Assembly: GCA_016758965.1 (NCBI GenBank)
Contig: JAEPRB010000338.1
Coordinates: 1 to 34,656 of the forward strand
DNA length: 34,656 nucleotides
Source: Circinella minor
Lineage: Eukaryota; Mucoromycota; Mucoromycetes; Mucorales; Lichtheimiaceae
Reading direction: 5' to 3'
Below the pieces are notes generated by a model. It was not told where the DNA came from and made no database searches. It saw nothing but the letters and a program-made list of their open reading frames with translations. Numbering within the stretch: the stretch's first letter is position 1; each line of letters starts with the position of its first letter. Position numbers and translations under genes: made by a program. Positions 1 to 9,999 of this stretch are shown piece by piece.

Positions 1-141
1 GTAGATGTCGAAAAAAAACAAAGTGTTTTTTTATTTTATTATATTTTTTTCAGGTACATACAATTTGGGTACTTTAAATCGGTCACAAATTTTTTAGTGA
101 CCGGACCAAAAACTCAGGTGAACCGGGCGTGACCCACTGTA
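1..141. mobile_element. Putative right-hand end of a TA-flanked DNA transposon
   Basis: Read on the minus strand from 139, the DNA begins CAGTGGGTCACGCCCGG and is bounded by TA at 140-141, the layout expected of a Tc1/mariner-type terminus. A 7-bp hairpin follows at 80-103 (CGGTCAC, then GTGACCG). The base composition here is GC-richer than the AT-rich DNA that starts at about 142. No matching terminus is present elsewhere in the window, so the element would extend to the left beyond base 1. The class assignment is an inference from the end sequence and the TA only. Confidence 0.3.
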
Positions 142-237
142 TGTTTTTTGATAATACCTACTATGTATCTTTTAAAAAAATAAAGTTGGATTTATTTTTA
201 CTTAATTTCTATAGAAATTCTATGTTTATTAGTTACC

Positions 238-756
238 ATGGTAATTATTTTTCTTTTACTTTTTAAAAAAAAATCAAAATTGAATTTTTCTTATTATATA
301 AAATATGCTTCTAATATGGTCTTTGAAGAATATCATTCTTCTTTAAATAAAAATGATATAAAAAAATATAAAGAATTATTACAAGATGAAATTGATAAAT
401 TAATTTTAAATGAATGGCAGTTTGTAAATGAAAATTGGAAAAAAAAGCAAAATAATTATAAACATCGTACTGAATTAAAATATATAAAAGATATAGATAA
501 TATTAAGAAAGAATTAGTAAATAAATTAGGATATACTTCAGTTTTCTTCTTTTTAACAAAATTATATACAAATAAAGATTATCCTTCCCCGTATTTTGAA
601 ATAGAAAAATGTTTATATTTAATTTATCATTTAGTTACAGGTATAACAAGTAAAGATATGAAAAGAAATTTACCCTATGCATCATTTTATAAATTTTATA
701 AAGAATTCTGGATTACAAATTATGAACATTTAGATAAATATGTTTTCAAATATTAA
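238..756 (+). CDS. Upstream ORF of a split DDE transposase (putative DNA-binding part)
   Basis: A 172-aa, Lys/Asn/Tyr-rich, very AT-rich ORF. Residues about 115-150 (around GITSKDMKRNLPYASFYKFY) resemble the helix-turn-helix-like stretch that comes before the catalytic core in DDE_Tnp_4 (PIF/Harbinger-like) transposases. The stop (754-756) overlaps the start of the next ORF by 17 bp in the +1 frame, so the two probably form one transposase made by frameshifting, by reinitiation, or broken by a single indel. The ATG at 238 is the first in frame, but the true N-terminus could lie in an upstream exon. The first dozen residues are hydrophobic and may not be translated. The assignment leans on the downstream ORF; alone this ORF would be hypothetical. 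Confidence 0.55.
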   Translation: MVIIFLLLFKKKSKLNFSYYIKYASNMVFEEYHSSLNKNDIKKYKELLQDEIDKLILNEWQFVNENWKKKQNNYKHRTELKYIKDIDNIKKELVNKLGYTSVFFFLTKLYTNKDYPSPYFEIEKCLYLIYHLVTGITSKDMKRNLPYASFYKFYKEFWITNYEHLDKYVFKY

Positions 757-1879
757 AATAAGAATTTACTCTGCACTAATAAAAAATCCTAAAAATTTTA
801 AAAATATTACTTTAATGCTTGATGGACATGACAGTACTATAGAATATGATAAACCTGATATATCACAACAAAAAAGATGGTCTTATAAGTTAAAAACAGC
901 AGGATTAAAAACACAAATTTTAACAGATATTAATAATTTTATAATTTTAGTTTCAGAAAGTAAATTATATGGTATAAGTAGTAATGGTGGTATGTTTCTT
1001 AATATGAAAATTTATAATAAAATAGATAAAAGAGATGTTATAATAGCAGTTGATGGAGGTTATACTTTATTTATAAATCAATTTGAAAATTTTTGTAAAG
1101 ATAAAAATATAAAATTAAGTGATAATAGTTTTTTTTATCCTATTAGAAAAGAACTTAATGAAGAATTAAATACTGAAGAAAAACATTTTAATGACGTTTT
1201 TGGTAGTTTCATATCTGCTATAGAAAATGTATTTGGAGAATTAGATAATACTTTCAAAAGATTTTCTAATAATAACTCAACTTTAAAAACTGATGATTAT
1301 AAATATACAAATATACAATTAAAAGTAGCTTTTTTATTAAAAAATATAAAATTATTTACAGAAACATTTAATATTATAACTCAAGATCATCATAAGTTAT
1401 GGTGCGAAAAAAAATTTGAATTTCCTTCAGATGAAAAACTAGTAGATATTGTATTAAATAATCAAATAAAACAAATGGAAAAAATTAAAATAATGACTAA
1501 ATTACAAAATGATTTTTCAGATTTAAATATAGATGATAGTATGATAATTGATGATGATGAAAATAATGAAAATATAAATGTAGATAATAATGAGGATATG
1601 GATTTTCCAGAATATAATAATATAAATAAAAAGAAACGAAAGAAAGGAAAAAGTAAAAGAAAAGTAAATTTAAGTTTAATTAGAGATATAAATAAAAATA
1701 ACAATTTTTATGAGATTGAAAATATAATAGAACATAATTTAAATCAAGATGGTAATTATGAATTTTTAGTAAAATGGAAAGATTATGATATATCTGATAA
1801 TTCTTGGGTTAATGAAAATGATTTTAGTGAAAAAACTATTATAAAAGAATATTTTTATAAAAAAAAGATAAAATATTAA
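740..1879 (+). CDS. DDE_Tnp_4-like transposase catalytic domain fused to a C-terminal chromodomain
   Basis: A 379-aa protein. Residues 20-175 fit a DDE superfamily endonuclease fold: first Asp in LMLDGHDST (D28, possibly D31), second Asp in IIAVDGGY (D105), and Glu in SAIENVFGELDNTF (E162). The last is preceded by the family-typical YPIRK...EEKHFND stretch. Residues about 265-312 are acidic, then strongly basic (KKKRKKGKSKRK, a likely nuclear signal). Residues about 320-375 read as a chromodomain (YEIENIIEHN, then EFLVKWKDYDISDNSWVNENDF). Chromodomains bind methylated histone tails and are well known on integrases of chromoviral Ty3/gypsy elements; on a cut-and-paste DDE transposase they are unusual. 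All catalytic residues are present and the ORF is open, so the element may be young. Codon use is far more AT-biased than in the housekeeping genes at 9-25 kb. Confidence 0.75.
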   Translation: MFSNIKIRIYSALIKNPKNFKNITLMLDGHDSTIEYDKPDISQQKRWSYKLKTAGLKTQILTDINNFIILVSESKLYGISSNGGMFLNMKIYNKIDKRDVIIAVDGGYTLFINQFENFCKDKNIKLSDNSFFYPIRKELNEELNTEEKHFNDVFGSFISAIENVFGELDNTFKRFSNNNSTLKTDDYKYTNIQLKVAFLLKNIKLFTETFNIITQDHHKLWCEKKFEFPSDEKLVDIVLNNQIKQMEKIKIMTKLQNDFSDLNIDDSMIIDDDENNENINVDNNEDMDFPEYNNINKKKRKKGKSKRKVNLSLIRDINKNNNFYEIENIIEHNLNQDGNYEFLVKWKDYDISDNSWVNENDFSEKTIIKEYFYKKKIKY

Positions 1880-1917
1880 ATACAATTATATATATTTTAG
1901 AAATTAATTAAGAATAA

Positions 1918-2437
1918 TAGGGGGTTTCAAAAATGAAAAAATTGATTTTTAAATCGACGAGAGTTTTGTCGATTTGGTCAATTTCGTCGATTTCAAGAAA
2001 AGTATAATTTAAACTACAGAACCAATTAAAATATTTTGTGCATTTAACTGGCCAATAGGACAAGTTTTATTTGTCTTCTTATGTTGTACCTGCAAAGTGA
2101 CCTGGGGGATTTTTTTGTTACTTCTTTCTTTTGTTACTTCTTTCAACATAGTAAAACTTTTTTTTTAAAAAAAAAACAACGCACAATTAAGTGAACCCAT
2201 TAAACATCCAGGACATTAAAATATTCTATGGTATTAAAATTAAAAAGATCTCGAGAATATAACGATACTCAAGAAAAAATTGAGAACTAACTTTATTAAA
2301 ATAAACGCATTTTTATCACAAATCCCCAGGAACCTATCTCCGACGTCGATTTCGAAAACTGCGTCTCATGAGATGCAGTTTTCAATTTCGTCGATTTCAC
2401 GAAATCGACAAAAAAAATTCATTTTTGAAACCCCCTA
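1918..2437. mobile_element. MITE-like non-autonomous element with terminal inverted repeats, TA-flanked
   Basis: The left end (1918-1937) and right end (2418-2437) are a perfect 20-bp inverted repeat beginning TAGGGGGTTTCAAAAATGAA. If TA is the duplicated target (1918-1919 and 2436-2437), the element is about 516 bp. The interior has no ORF worth reporting. It has a 17-bp direct repeat (CAATTTCGTCGATTTCA at 1979-1995 and 2383-2399), many TCGATTTCG-type submotifs, and a 28-bp palindrome at 2355-2382 centred on TCATGA. It lies 38 bp after the chromodomain transposase stop and ends about 45 bp before the decayed gene that follows. It does not share visible ends with either. Confidence 0.75.
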
Positions 2438-2483
2438 ATTAAACCTTTTACATTTATTATAAATAATATTAAACTATTTATAA

Positions 2484-5032
2484 GAATTAATTCCCATTGT
2501 CAAGATCAAGCAGGTTCTAGTGCCTGGTGGTGCCATGATCACTGCACATGATAAATGTTTATGAGATTTTGGAAATCCTCCTTTTGAAGTAGTTGTTAGA
2601 TTGTCTGAACTTCGTAGTACTTATAAAAATGTTACAGTACAAGAACCCTCGCCAACAACAATAATATCAGAAATTAACAGACCTACATCCACCCTCCAAC
2701 AGCTAGTAGGCCAGCAGTCGCAATCAGCAGAAGGTAACAATACACTATTTACTTTACTAATAGTAAATAATTAATGTTTGCTAATACTTTACAATCTGCA
2801 AACAGATGTCAATGATAAGTCTAACGAATCAGATGATGATGATAATGATTTAAACCAAGATGAGGAACTGACGATTATTGATGAAGAAGGAAATTTGCTT
2901 GAAGTTGACGATAGAGAGATAGATGAATTGAGCCAAGCATACGGTCAACAGCGACTTCAACAACAATACCATAATCGTAACAATATTAATTATCAAGCCT
3001 CTAGCAGTACCTCTATCAATCCTGGCCAAACAATGACAATTCACTCACGTATTCTAAAAGATGTCTTTCATCTGATGGACATGATAAAGGTCTCCCGTAA
3101 ATATGGTTTATCTAAAACTTTTTCTAGAGCATTCCGTGATACATTATTTGTTATTGATAAAGATGATAAAAGACTGGTAAAAACGGTATTAGAAAATAAT
3201 GGAACAACATGGGAAAAGAAGCTCGCTGAGAACCCAGACTGGATCTTTCATAGAGTCAAACGTAAATCAAATATTAATATTAGCATATATATAGTTACTG
3301 AACTCATCGCAGTACATATTAACTAACATATATTGAATATTAGGCGTAGTACCTCCTCCTGAAGAATTATATCCTTTGATAAAAAAACTTTTTGAAACTT
3401 ATGGTCCATTGCGTTGCGCTCGAACTGGACGACCATTATTTGATTTTGAGAATTGGAGACAAGCAAAAAATGTGCTAAGTACTATTCATTTAGGTCATGT
3501 CTCTGATCCCCCTAATATACGCTTTTATTTTGTCCGTGGTCGTGATAAAGATGGCCTTACACTATATTGCTGTAGCCGCGGGAGCAATTCATTAGAAGGG
3601 GGAATACATCAAAATTTGATCCGTTCCATTAGAGCTTTTGGTGCTAGTGTAGAGTACGTTGATGCTCTCTTAGCAGATTATAGACTTAGACACAACATTG
3701 ATGTAAGTAACAATTTAAAGTTTATTATTCCGCACCATAACGACAAGTATACACTCGTGCTAATATTTCTTGTTTTGGTATTAGTTTAGGTTGGGATGTT
3801 AAATAGATTTGAACGCGTTCACGATGAACATTATGATCCATGGATATCTCAGCACATCAACAATTTAGAAAGTAAGCTTAATGTACCTTGTAGTTACAGT
3901 GGTCCTGGTATACATGCGCACTCCCTTCATTTAAATTCTTCAAATGAATTGTTTGGTATATCTCCCCTTGCGGCAACATTAATGGAATCATACAACATTG
4001 CTAAATCAAATTCGTATCAAAGTCCTTCATATAAGCAATCATCATCGTTGGATATTGCTACTTTAATTATAATTAATCGCTCAACTGCACAAGTAACTGG
4101 AGCTCAGTATAAGTATATTGCCGAGTGTCAAAAAGCAGCATATGCAATTATATCAGTTCATACAGATAAGGAGAAAATCACATTCAATCCCATTCTTCGT
4201 CAACATTTTCCAAATCATAGAAAAAAATCTATAGACTACCTTAAATTCACTAAACTTTGGTCACAAGAGGTTAACGGTATTGATATATTTTATAAGACGC
4301 CAGAGCAGCTCAATAGTTATTTTACAAAGTGGAAAGAAATCGATAATATTAAACGTACAAAAAATAATAACAAAGAAATCATTGAAAAAGTGAGCAAAGA
4401 TTTAAATTCATCAATTCGTAAGCGAGCTGCCCCACCTGCACAATATCCATCACCGTCAAAAGCACCACGCACTGGCATAATAGCTCAAACTGATAGTAAC
4501 TTCAACTCTTCAGTAATAGCCACTCATCGCTCTAATTCTCCTTCACTAATTCGTCCAGCACCTCCATCTATTAATACACAACAACTAGCCGCCTTTATGT
4601 TCCATCAGCTTATGTTACAACAATTACCTTCCTCCATACCAGGAATCCCACTTAATACTAGACATGCTGAACAATCTTTTTCTTCTGGACTTCCATCGTT
4701 ACAACATTTAGGTAAGAGAGCTAGTTTTTTTTATATGCTTTCATTCCAAAATAGATACATCGACATGACAACATTATTTAGCACTAAGAAATACAACTTT
4801 TATTACAGCGCTACAAACATTTACAGATAGTAAAAGCAACAGCAGTAATAACAATATTCTCAATGGCATTCGTAAAAAAAATCTAAAGACATGTGCCATT
4901 TGTGGCAGCATTGAGTGTAAAGGAAAGAACAACAGAGCAAAATGTATTATAGCGAAATGCAACGTCTGTGGCAAAATCGATTGTACAAACAAAAATGATA
5001 GAACAAAATGCATTCCGAACAATAATAATTAA
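2484..5032 (+). pseudogene. Spliced gene of a transposon-like family, 5' truncated, with a premature TGA
   Basis: Five exons join in one frame: 2484-2733, 2806-3261, 3344-3702, 3790-4711 and 4809-5032. The introns are 72-97 bp with good splice sites. In-frame TGA at 2562-2564 splits an otherwise continuous reading (before it VLVPGGAMITAHDK, after it DFGNPPFEVVVRLSELR), and no upstream start is visible, so the copy is probably dead. Conserved-looking segments include RGSNSLEGGIHQNLIR followed by DALLADYRLRHNID and HDEHYDPWISQHI. The first resembles the Glu-bearing final catalytic region of DDE-type transposases, which is an inference. The C-terminus has two copies of C-x2-C-x4-C-x8-C (CAICGSIEC... 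and CNVCGKIDC...), probably zinc-binding. Family name not recognised. Confidence 0.6.
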
Positions 5033-6582
5033 TTATTTCAACAATATAAATGCTCACATATTACATATATGACAAATAGCTAGATATTATTATCATGTTT
5101 TTTTTTTCAAATAGTTATAAATATCCAATCCCATATATAATTATCATTTTACAATAAAATTAACCAATATATAAAAAATAATAATTTTATTTTTCTCCCC
5201 TTCGCTGCGCTACGGGGGCCATTTCCTAATTGGGAACATTTAATTCTTTTTGCCTCATACATGTTACCCGTGCCTAAATTCGTAAGGACCATTCGTCTTT
5301 TAACAGTAGATACTCCATCCCTTGCTTCCTTCTGGATTTCAATGTTTATTCTTGCTCATCCCTGAAATTCTATTCATCTTTACATAACACCCAGTATTCT
5401 TTTATACCGTACGATATTGCACCACTTGAATAATGAAACTATGCTACTTTTATTTTTATTTTAACATAGCGAAATACAGCATATATTACTTCCTTGGATC
5501 ACTTTCACCACAACATACGGAAGATATACATTATTTTGTTGATATATTGATGGTATTCACTATTCATTGATTACTTACGATGATAATAACGATAATTATT
5601 ACCGTTATTATTTTTAATAGTATCCATGCTTCTGTTATTAGATTTTCTTTGTAATTATTGATAAATGGTCGGTTATATTATGAGCAATGCGTTAATTTAT
5701 CTCTTTTTTCTTTAAGCATTAGAAGACGACTGTTTGACAACTGATATAAGGATAAGAGGATGGAAATAATATATAAATGATTGTTAGAATTAGTTGAATT
5801 ATTAGGGATAATGATAATAAAAATAAAAACATCTTATTATGATTATCTATAACAAATGTTGTTGCATGAACGGAATATTATGTGATATAAGCAATACAAA
5901 AACGATATGATGACTAGGATTCAGCATTTCCGGGATTAGGTTAAATAATGAGTATAGATCTAAAAGTTTTAATAGATCCCCCAAATGAATCAACTATTTT
6001 CCCCAATATTATTTATAAGTTACTACTTTCAATAAACTAAAATTATTACTCGCTTTTTCACTGCTGTATTTTGATATTCTTTTGAAACAACTTTTTTTTT
6101 GTTCAAAAAAAAAAAAGCCAAAGACATGAACACTTCCGGATAGAGCGGATAGTCGGATCGGATACCATACCTATCCGTATCCGCTCTTGCGGATGCGGAT
6201 GTGGATCGGATGCGTGGATAGCGGATGAGATGAATAACCCTAATTCCAGCCACGTCTATCCATGTCACATTACAGGATCTACTAAATGTCCAGTGGTAAA
6301 ATCGAATAATTATCACGACAACAATAGGTTTTTGTAAATAGGACAGTATAAAGCGCATTGGTAATAAGTCACATAGCATCAGATAAAAAGTACTGGTATG
6401 CGTGTATAGATTTTGTTTCTCATTATCCCACATCAAAACTTACGAGAGGCTTATTCTATGCATGGATGGGCAATCCGCATTAGCAAGTTTCTAGTTAAAA
6501 ATACAAGAAAAAAGTGAGATTATCTATTGTCCTATATGTACAGGAGCATAAATATTGTTAATTTTATTATTTAAAAAGAAAA
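5033..6582. other. Intergenic, no credible gene
   Basis: AT-rich DNA without a convincing ORF, tRNA or splice pattern. A GC-rich spot at 5197-5218 (CCCCTTCGCTGCGC, then TACGGGGG) looks like a remnant of an element end. The 135-codon minus-strand ORF at 6029-6436 is low-complexity and runs through the CGGAT repeat, so it is not called. Confidence 0.5.
6136..6227. repeat. Degenerate CGGAT/ATCCG-rich repeat with both orientations
   Basis: About 92 bp made mostly of CGGAT-containing words (CGGATAGAGCGGATAGTCGG, later GCGGATGCGGATGTGGATCG). A short block in the middle is in reverse orientation (CTATCCGTATCCGCTC), so the tract can fold on itself. It is strikingly GC-rich against the surroundings. 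Similar low-complexity GGATCGGAT tracts can come from old satellite or transposon tails; its origin here is unknown. Confidence 0.6.
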
Positions 6583-8380
6583 CTACTCTGATTGCTTTGA
6601 CCCGAAGTTGTTCGGATTAACCACGAATCGAATTTCGTCCAAACTTTCTTCAACCTTTCTCTTCTTGGCATTAGTTAAGTAGCAAGGACTGGCACGTTTT
6701 ACACTTTCGGGCCACCCTTGCAGTATAATCCCCTTGTACATCTTCTCATCCTGCCACTGCATGCTTTCACCTACAACATCATGGTCATAAGAATACTTGA
6801 CAGCTTGTTCTATAAATAATTTATTAGTATATTTATATAAAATATTTCGTTTTTAATACTTACTATATTTATCAAGAATTTTATGTATTGTAGGCATGTT
6901 GCTTGGTTGGCGAGAGTCGAGTCTCGGTGGTCTGGATCTTATTTGAAGGAGCGGACATGGTAGTAGAGACAGAGGCTATATTTAATTAAAACTTATGATG
7001 TTAACGCGTATATCTGTAATAGCCCCATACAAAAATAATATGGATTGGGCATTTTCAAACTTACTGAGGTTGTCGTCTTCGTTAAAACAGAGCATCCGAT
7101 ATTGGAACTCTCGTATGAACGAGTTTGGAGTAAATCTCACCTCGCCTCTCTTCATGATATTGAAGAATCGATGACCACACTCTAAAAAAATAATATAATT
7201 GAAAATTAATGCATGATTATCAACACATCATTCAGTGCTATGCTTGCTTTTATATAATTCTATAATATATTACCTGAACCAAATCCGCTCTGAGGTGGAT
7301 CAAAAGAGGTTTGGGTGTTGCATGGTGCAACAAAGCAGATGCTTTCCACACCACATTCTTCCCGAAGCATATACAAGTTTCTAGTGAGACAATTTGATAA
7401 CAAATTGAATCGCTTATCCTTTGTTTCAAGAGAGAATGGTGTAACTCTACCCTCCTTCTCATTAAAGGCCTCAGCCTTTGACTTGAAGACCTCTTTCTCC
7501 TCCACCGTGAGAGCATTCCAAGCTGTAGCCTTGGGAGCAACGATGTTCCCCATTTGCTTGAAATCTCTGTTGAGATCCTCCCGGTCTAAAAGCAAAGACA
7601 AACAGCATGTGTTAATATCAATGTAAATTATTACATTTCTCTTCTTTCAGTCCTATCGGTTTCATCCGAACTTTTTTGTCCCAAAAAATAAAATAATGCA
7701 CAACAGAAATGCATTTTTTCTAATTTCTAACATCTATTTAAATACAGAGACCCAAACATTTCATCCACTCTTTTATTCGCTTTTCCTCACAAACTAATAT
7801 CAAATATCCAAATATGTTTTAGCCCATTCCTAAAACTGCTCCCACTCTTACTACTACATCGCTATATAAAAAAAATACTTTGATCACTGAATTGCTCAGA
7901 AAGATATGCGCCATAACCAGTGCACAATCCAGTGTTCTTACTCAGAAATGGCAGCTTAATCGGCTCCAACGATTCGACTCGTCTACCATACTTTTCCCCA
8001 ATCCGGGAACGACCAACCCTCAACTCCTCCGCGATACGGCTTTCCAGAGCAGCAGGCTCAACACTGATCGCCAAATCGGGATCCATTGGATCAGTCAAGT
8101 CACTACTGATTCTCGAGATGTTTCTCATCGATGCAGTAGTGAACCGTGTCAAACTATTGAGTCGATTGAGCTCTGATTTAAGAGTGTCGAGCTGTTCAGG
8201 ACTACCCTCGACATTGCCATCCAACAATCGGAAAACGTGTGGCTCCTTTTCAACCCATTCCTCCTCCTCAATACTTCTTTCACCATAATCCTTGGAAAGA
8301 ATTATTAAAGCCTTTTGAAAGACCTCAATAAGTTGGACATTATCCACATCAAGCAGGTTGTTGGTGTTGTTCATAGACAT
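6583..8380 (-). CDS. Spliced gene of unknown function
   Basis: Minus-strand exons: 8380-7879 (starts MSMNNTNNLLDVDNVQ), 7585-7274, 7181 to about 7065 or further, a segment ending at 6864, and 6809-6583 (ends NPNNFGSKQSE, then TAG). Exons 1-2-3 and 4-5 join cleanly in frame. The exon 3 to 4 join is unresolved: the obvious GTAAGT donor at 7064 gives the wrong phase, whereas a donor about 40 bp further on or a very short intron would keep the frame. Exon 2 has an HMG-box-like run (AWNALTVEEKEVFKSKAEAF) that is too weak to name a family. The last exon has a basic patch (KKRKVEE), a possible nuclear signal. Composition is less AT-rich than neighbours. It could be a low-copy lineage-specific gene or part of a mobile element. 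Confidence 0.55.
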
Positions 8381-9233
8381 TTTTGAAAAGAATAATAGAA
8401 TGGTAATAAAAAATTATCTGCTTTTTGTCACTCAACAGCTGAAATTGTTTTTCATGATTGCGATCGTATGGTCATGCGGTCGACTAAATAGTAGGTAATA
8501 GCTCAACAGTAAGAGTCGGAGAAATGTCTAGCACTAGGAAATACCATTAACTATTTCCTTTCTAAAAGAAATTTCATTGGCTAACTATATTTTTTTTTAC
8601 CAAAAAAAACAAATATGTTACTGTCATCTATACAGTTAACTTGAAAATATTTATTAAACTTATGGTAGATGTCTAATTCTTTATATGTAGACTTGTGGAG
8701 TATCCGTAGCAATTCTCATCAGCCATATAGTTTATGGAACGTATCTTTTTAATTTATAAACACATATACACGTCGATATCGAATGACAGTTGTAAGTTTT
8801 AATTTTCCTAGCAACAAAAACCATCTTTAATTTTATGTTTTACAAGGAAAACTAAATAAAAAACTAATGATACATGTCATGTGAAAGAAGAAAGAAGAAA
8901 GAAGAAAAAAAAATGGTTTAGTTTATTATTATTTAGATTGACCAAATTATTATGTCATGACAAAATAATCTATTTTTTTGCATAAAACTCACTAGTTTTT
9001 ATTTGGTATTTAATGATTGGAGAAGTCTTTGTATAGATCGAAAAAAAAAAAATTTAACCGAGATAATGATTTCATTGATGATGAAACCCCTTCCTTTTCA
9101 CCATTAATTTAGAACAAAAGATAAAATGACGTTATAATATAAACAAGTTTTTTTTTTATTAAATATAAAAGAAAGTATATTCTTTATTTTATTTTATTTT
9201 ATTTTTCTTCATTCTTCTTTAAATAAGTCTAAA
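8381..9233. other. Intergenic between divergent genes
   Basis: 853 bp upstream of both the minus-strand unknown gene and the plus-strand small mitochondrial gene. It holds a GAAGAAA repeat (about 8885-8910), several poly-A/T runs, and a TTTTA repeat (about 9185-9206) followed by a CT-rich stretch just before the ATG at 9234. These are typical core-promoter or 5'-UTR features of AT-rich fungi. No gene is seen. Confidence 0.5.
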
Positions 9234-9607
9234 ATGTCATTAAATCTTATATTTCAATCTAAAAATCGATTATTAACAACAACACAACGTATCATTACAA
9301 CTACTACAAATATACAAAAAAGTAGAAGTATGACTTCATTTTCACATATGTCAAATAATGATCCAGAAGTATTACATAAAGAAAAAGAAAAACAAAAGAA
9401 AACAGGTCATAAAGAATGGAATGAAAAATTAGCATCAGAAAGTGAAGCAGCTGTAAGTTTTTCTGTTTTTTTTTTTTTTTATATATTTTTAAATAATCAT
9501 TCTTATCAATTTTATTTATTATTTAGGTAAAAGCTGATCAAGACAAGACACCAAAATCAGTAAAAGAATTACAAGAGGAAACTAAGAAAAAACTAAAAGA
9601 GGAATAA
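9234..9607 (+). CDS. Small putative mitochondrial protein
   Basis: Two exons, 9234-9452 and 9527-9607, joined at phase 0 across a 74-bp intron with a GTAAGT donor; total 99 aa. The N-terminus (about 33 residues, many Arg/Thr/Ser/Ile and no acidic residue) looks like a mitochondrial presequence, followed by a possible second start at Met33. The C-terminal half is a charged segment (HKEWNEKLASESEAAVKAD) ending KELQEETKKKLKEE. This resembles a small conserved fungal family with the core WNEKLAS.SEA.VKA, which I cannot name with certainty. The real gene status rests on the clean intron and the conserved-looking C-terminus. Confidence 0.7.
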
Positions 9608-9999
9608 ACTTTTTATTTTTATTTAAATACACAAAAGAGAAATAAAAATTCACGGAACCTCCATTTTCTTATTATTTTGTTGTTGTATCTGTGTGTGTGG
9701 GGGGGGAGTAGCGGGTCGTGTGTATAAAAATAATAAAATGACGATCCAATCATAACTATGCAAGAGCACGCAAATCCGACAGGAAAATGTGCAATTTTTT
9801 TTTTTACCTGGTTACAAACTCAAAAAAAAAAAAGCAAGTTGATAAAAGGATTGTTGAAAGGAAGAAGAGAGAGAGAGAAATGAACAACAAAGAAATTTTT
9901 TAATAATAAAAACGAGGATTTTTTTTTTTTTGAAAAATACATGTTATATATATAAAGAAAGAAAAGAAGAAGAAGAAGAAAGATATATATATATAGCTA
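9608..9999. other. Short intergenic between convergent genes
   Basis: It contains 3' flanks of the small mitochondrial gene and the bZIP gene, with poly-T and poly-A runs, a GT-rich run with eight consecutive G at about 9700, and GAGAGA and GAAGAA repeats. No gene is seen. Confidence 0.5.

Noticed and set aside
1462..1704. Minus-strand ORF of 80 codons opposite the chromodomain transposase
   Set aside because: Leu/Phe/Ser-rich mirror of the acidic and basic stretches on the coding strand; no independent support.
4774..5022. Minus-strand ORF of 82 codons
   Set aside because: Antisense shadow of the last exon with the twin zinc motif.
6029..6436. Minus-strand ORF of 135 codons
   Set aside because: Runs through the CGGAT repeat and AT-rich DNA; no domain or splice support.
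7274..7585. HMG-box mating-type (sex locus) gene
   Set aside because: The HMG-like run is too weak, and the triose-phosphate transporter and RNA helicase genes that flank the Mucorales sex locus are absent.
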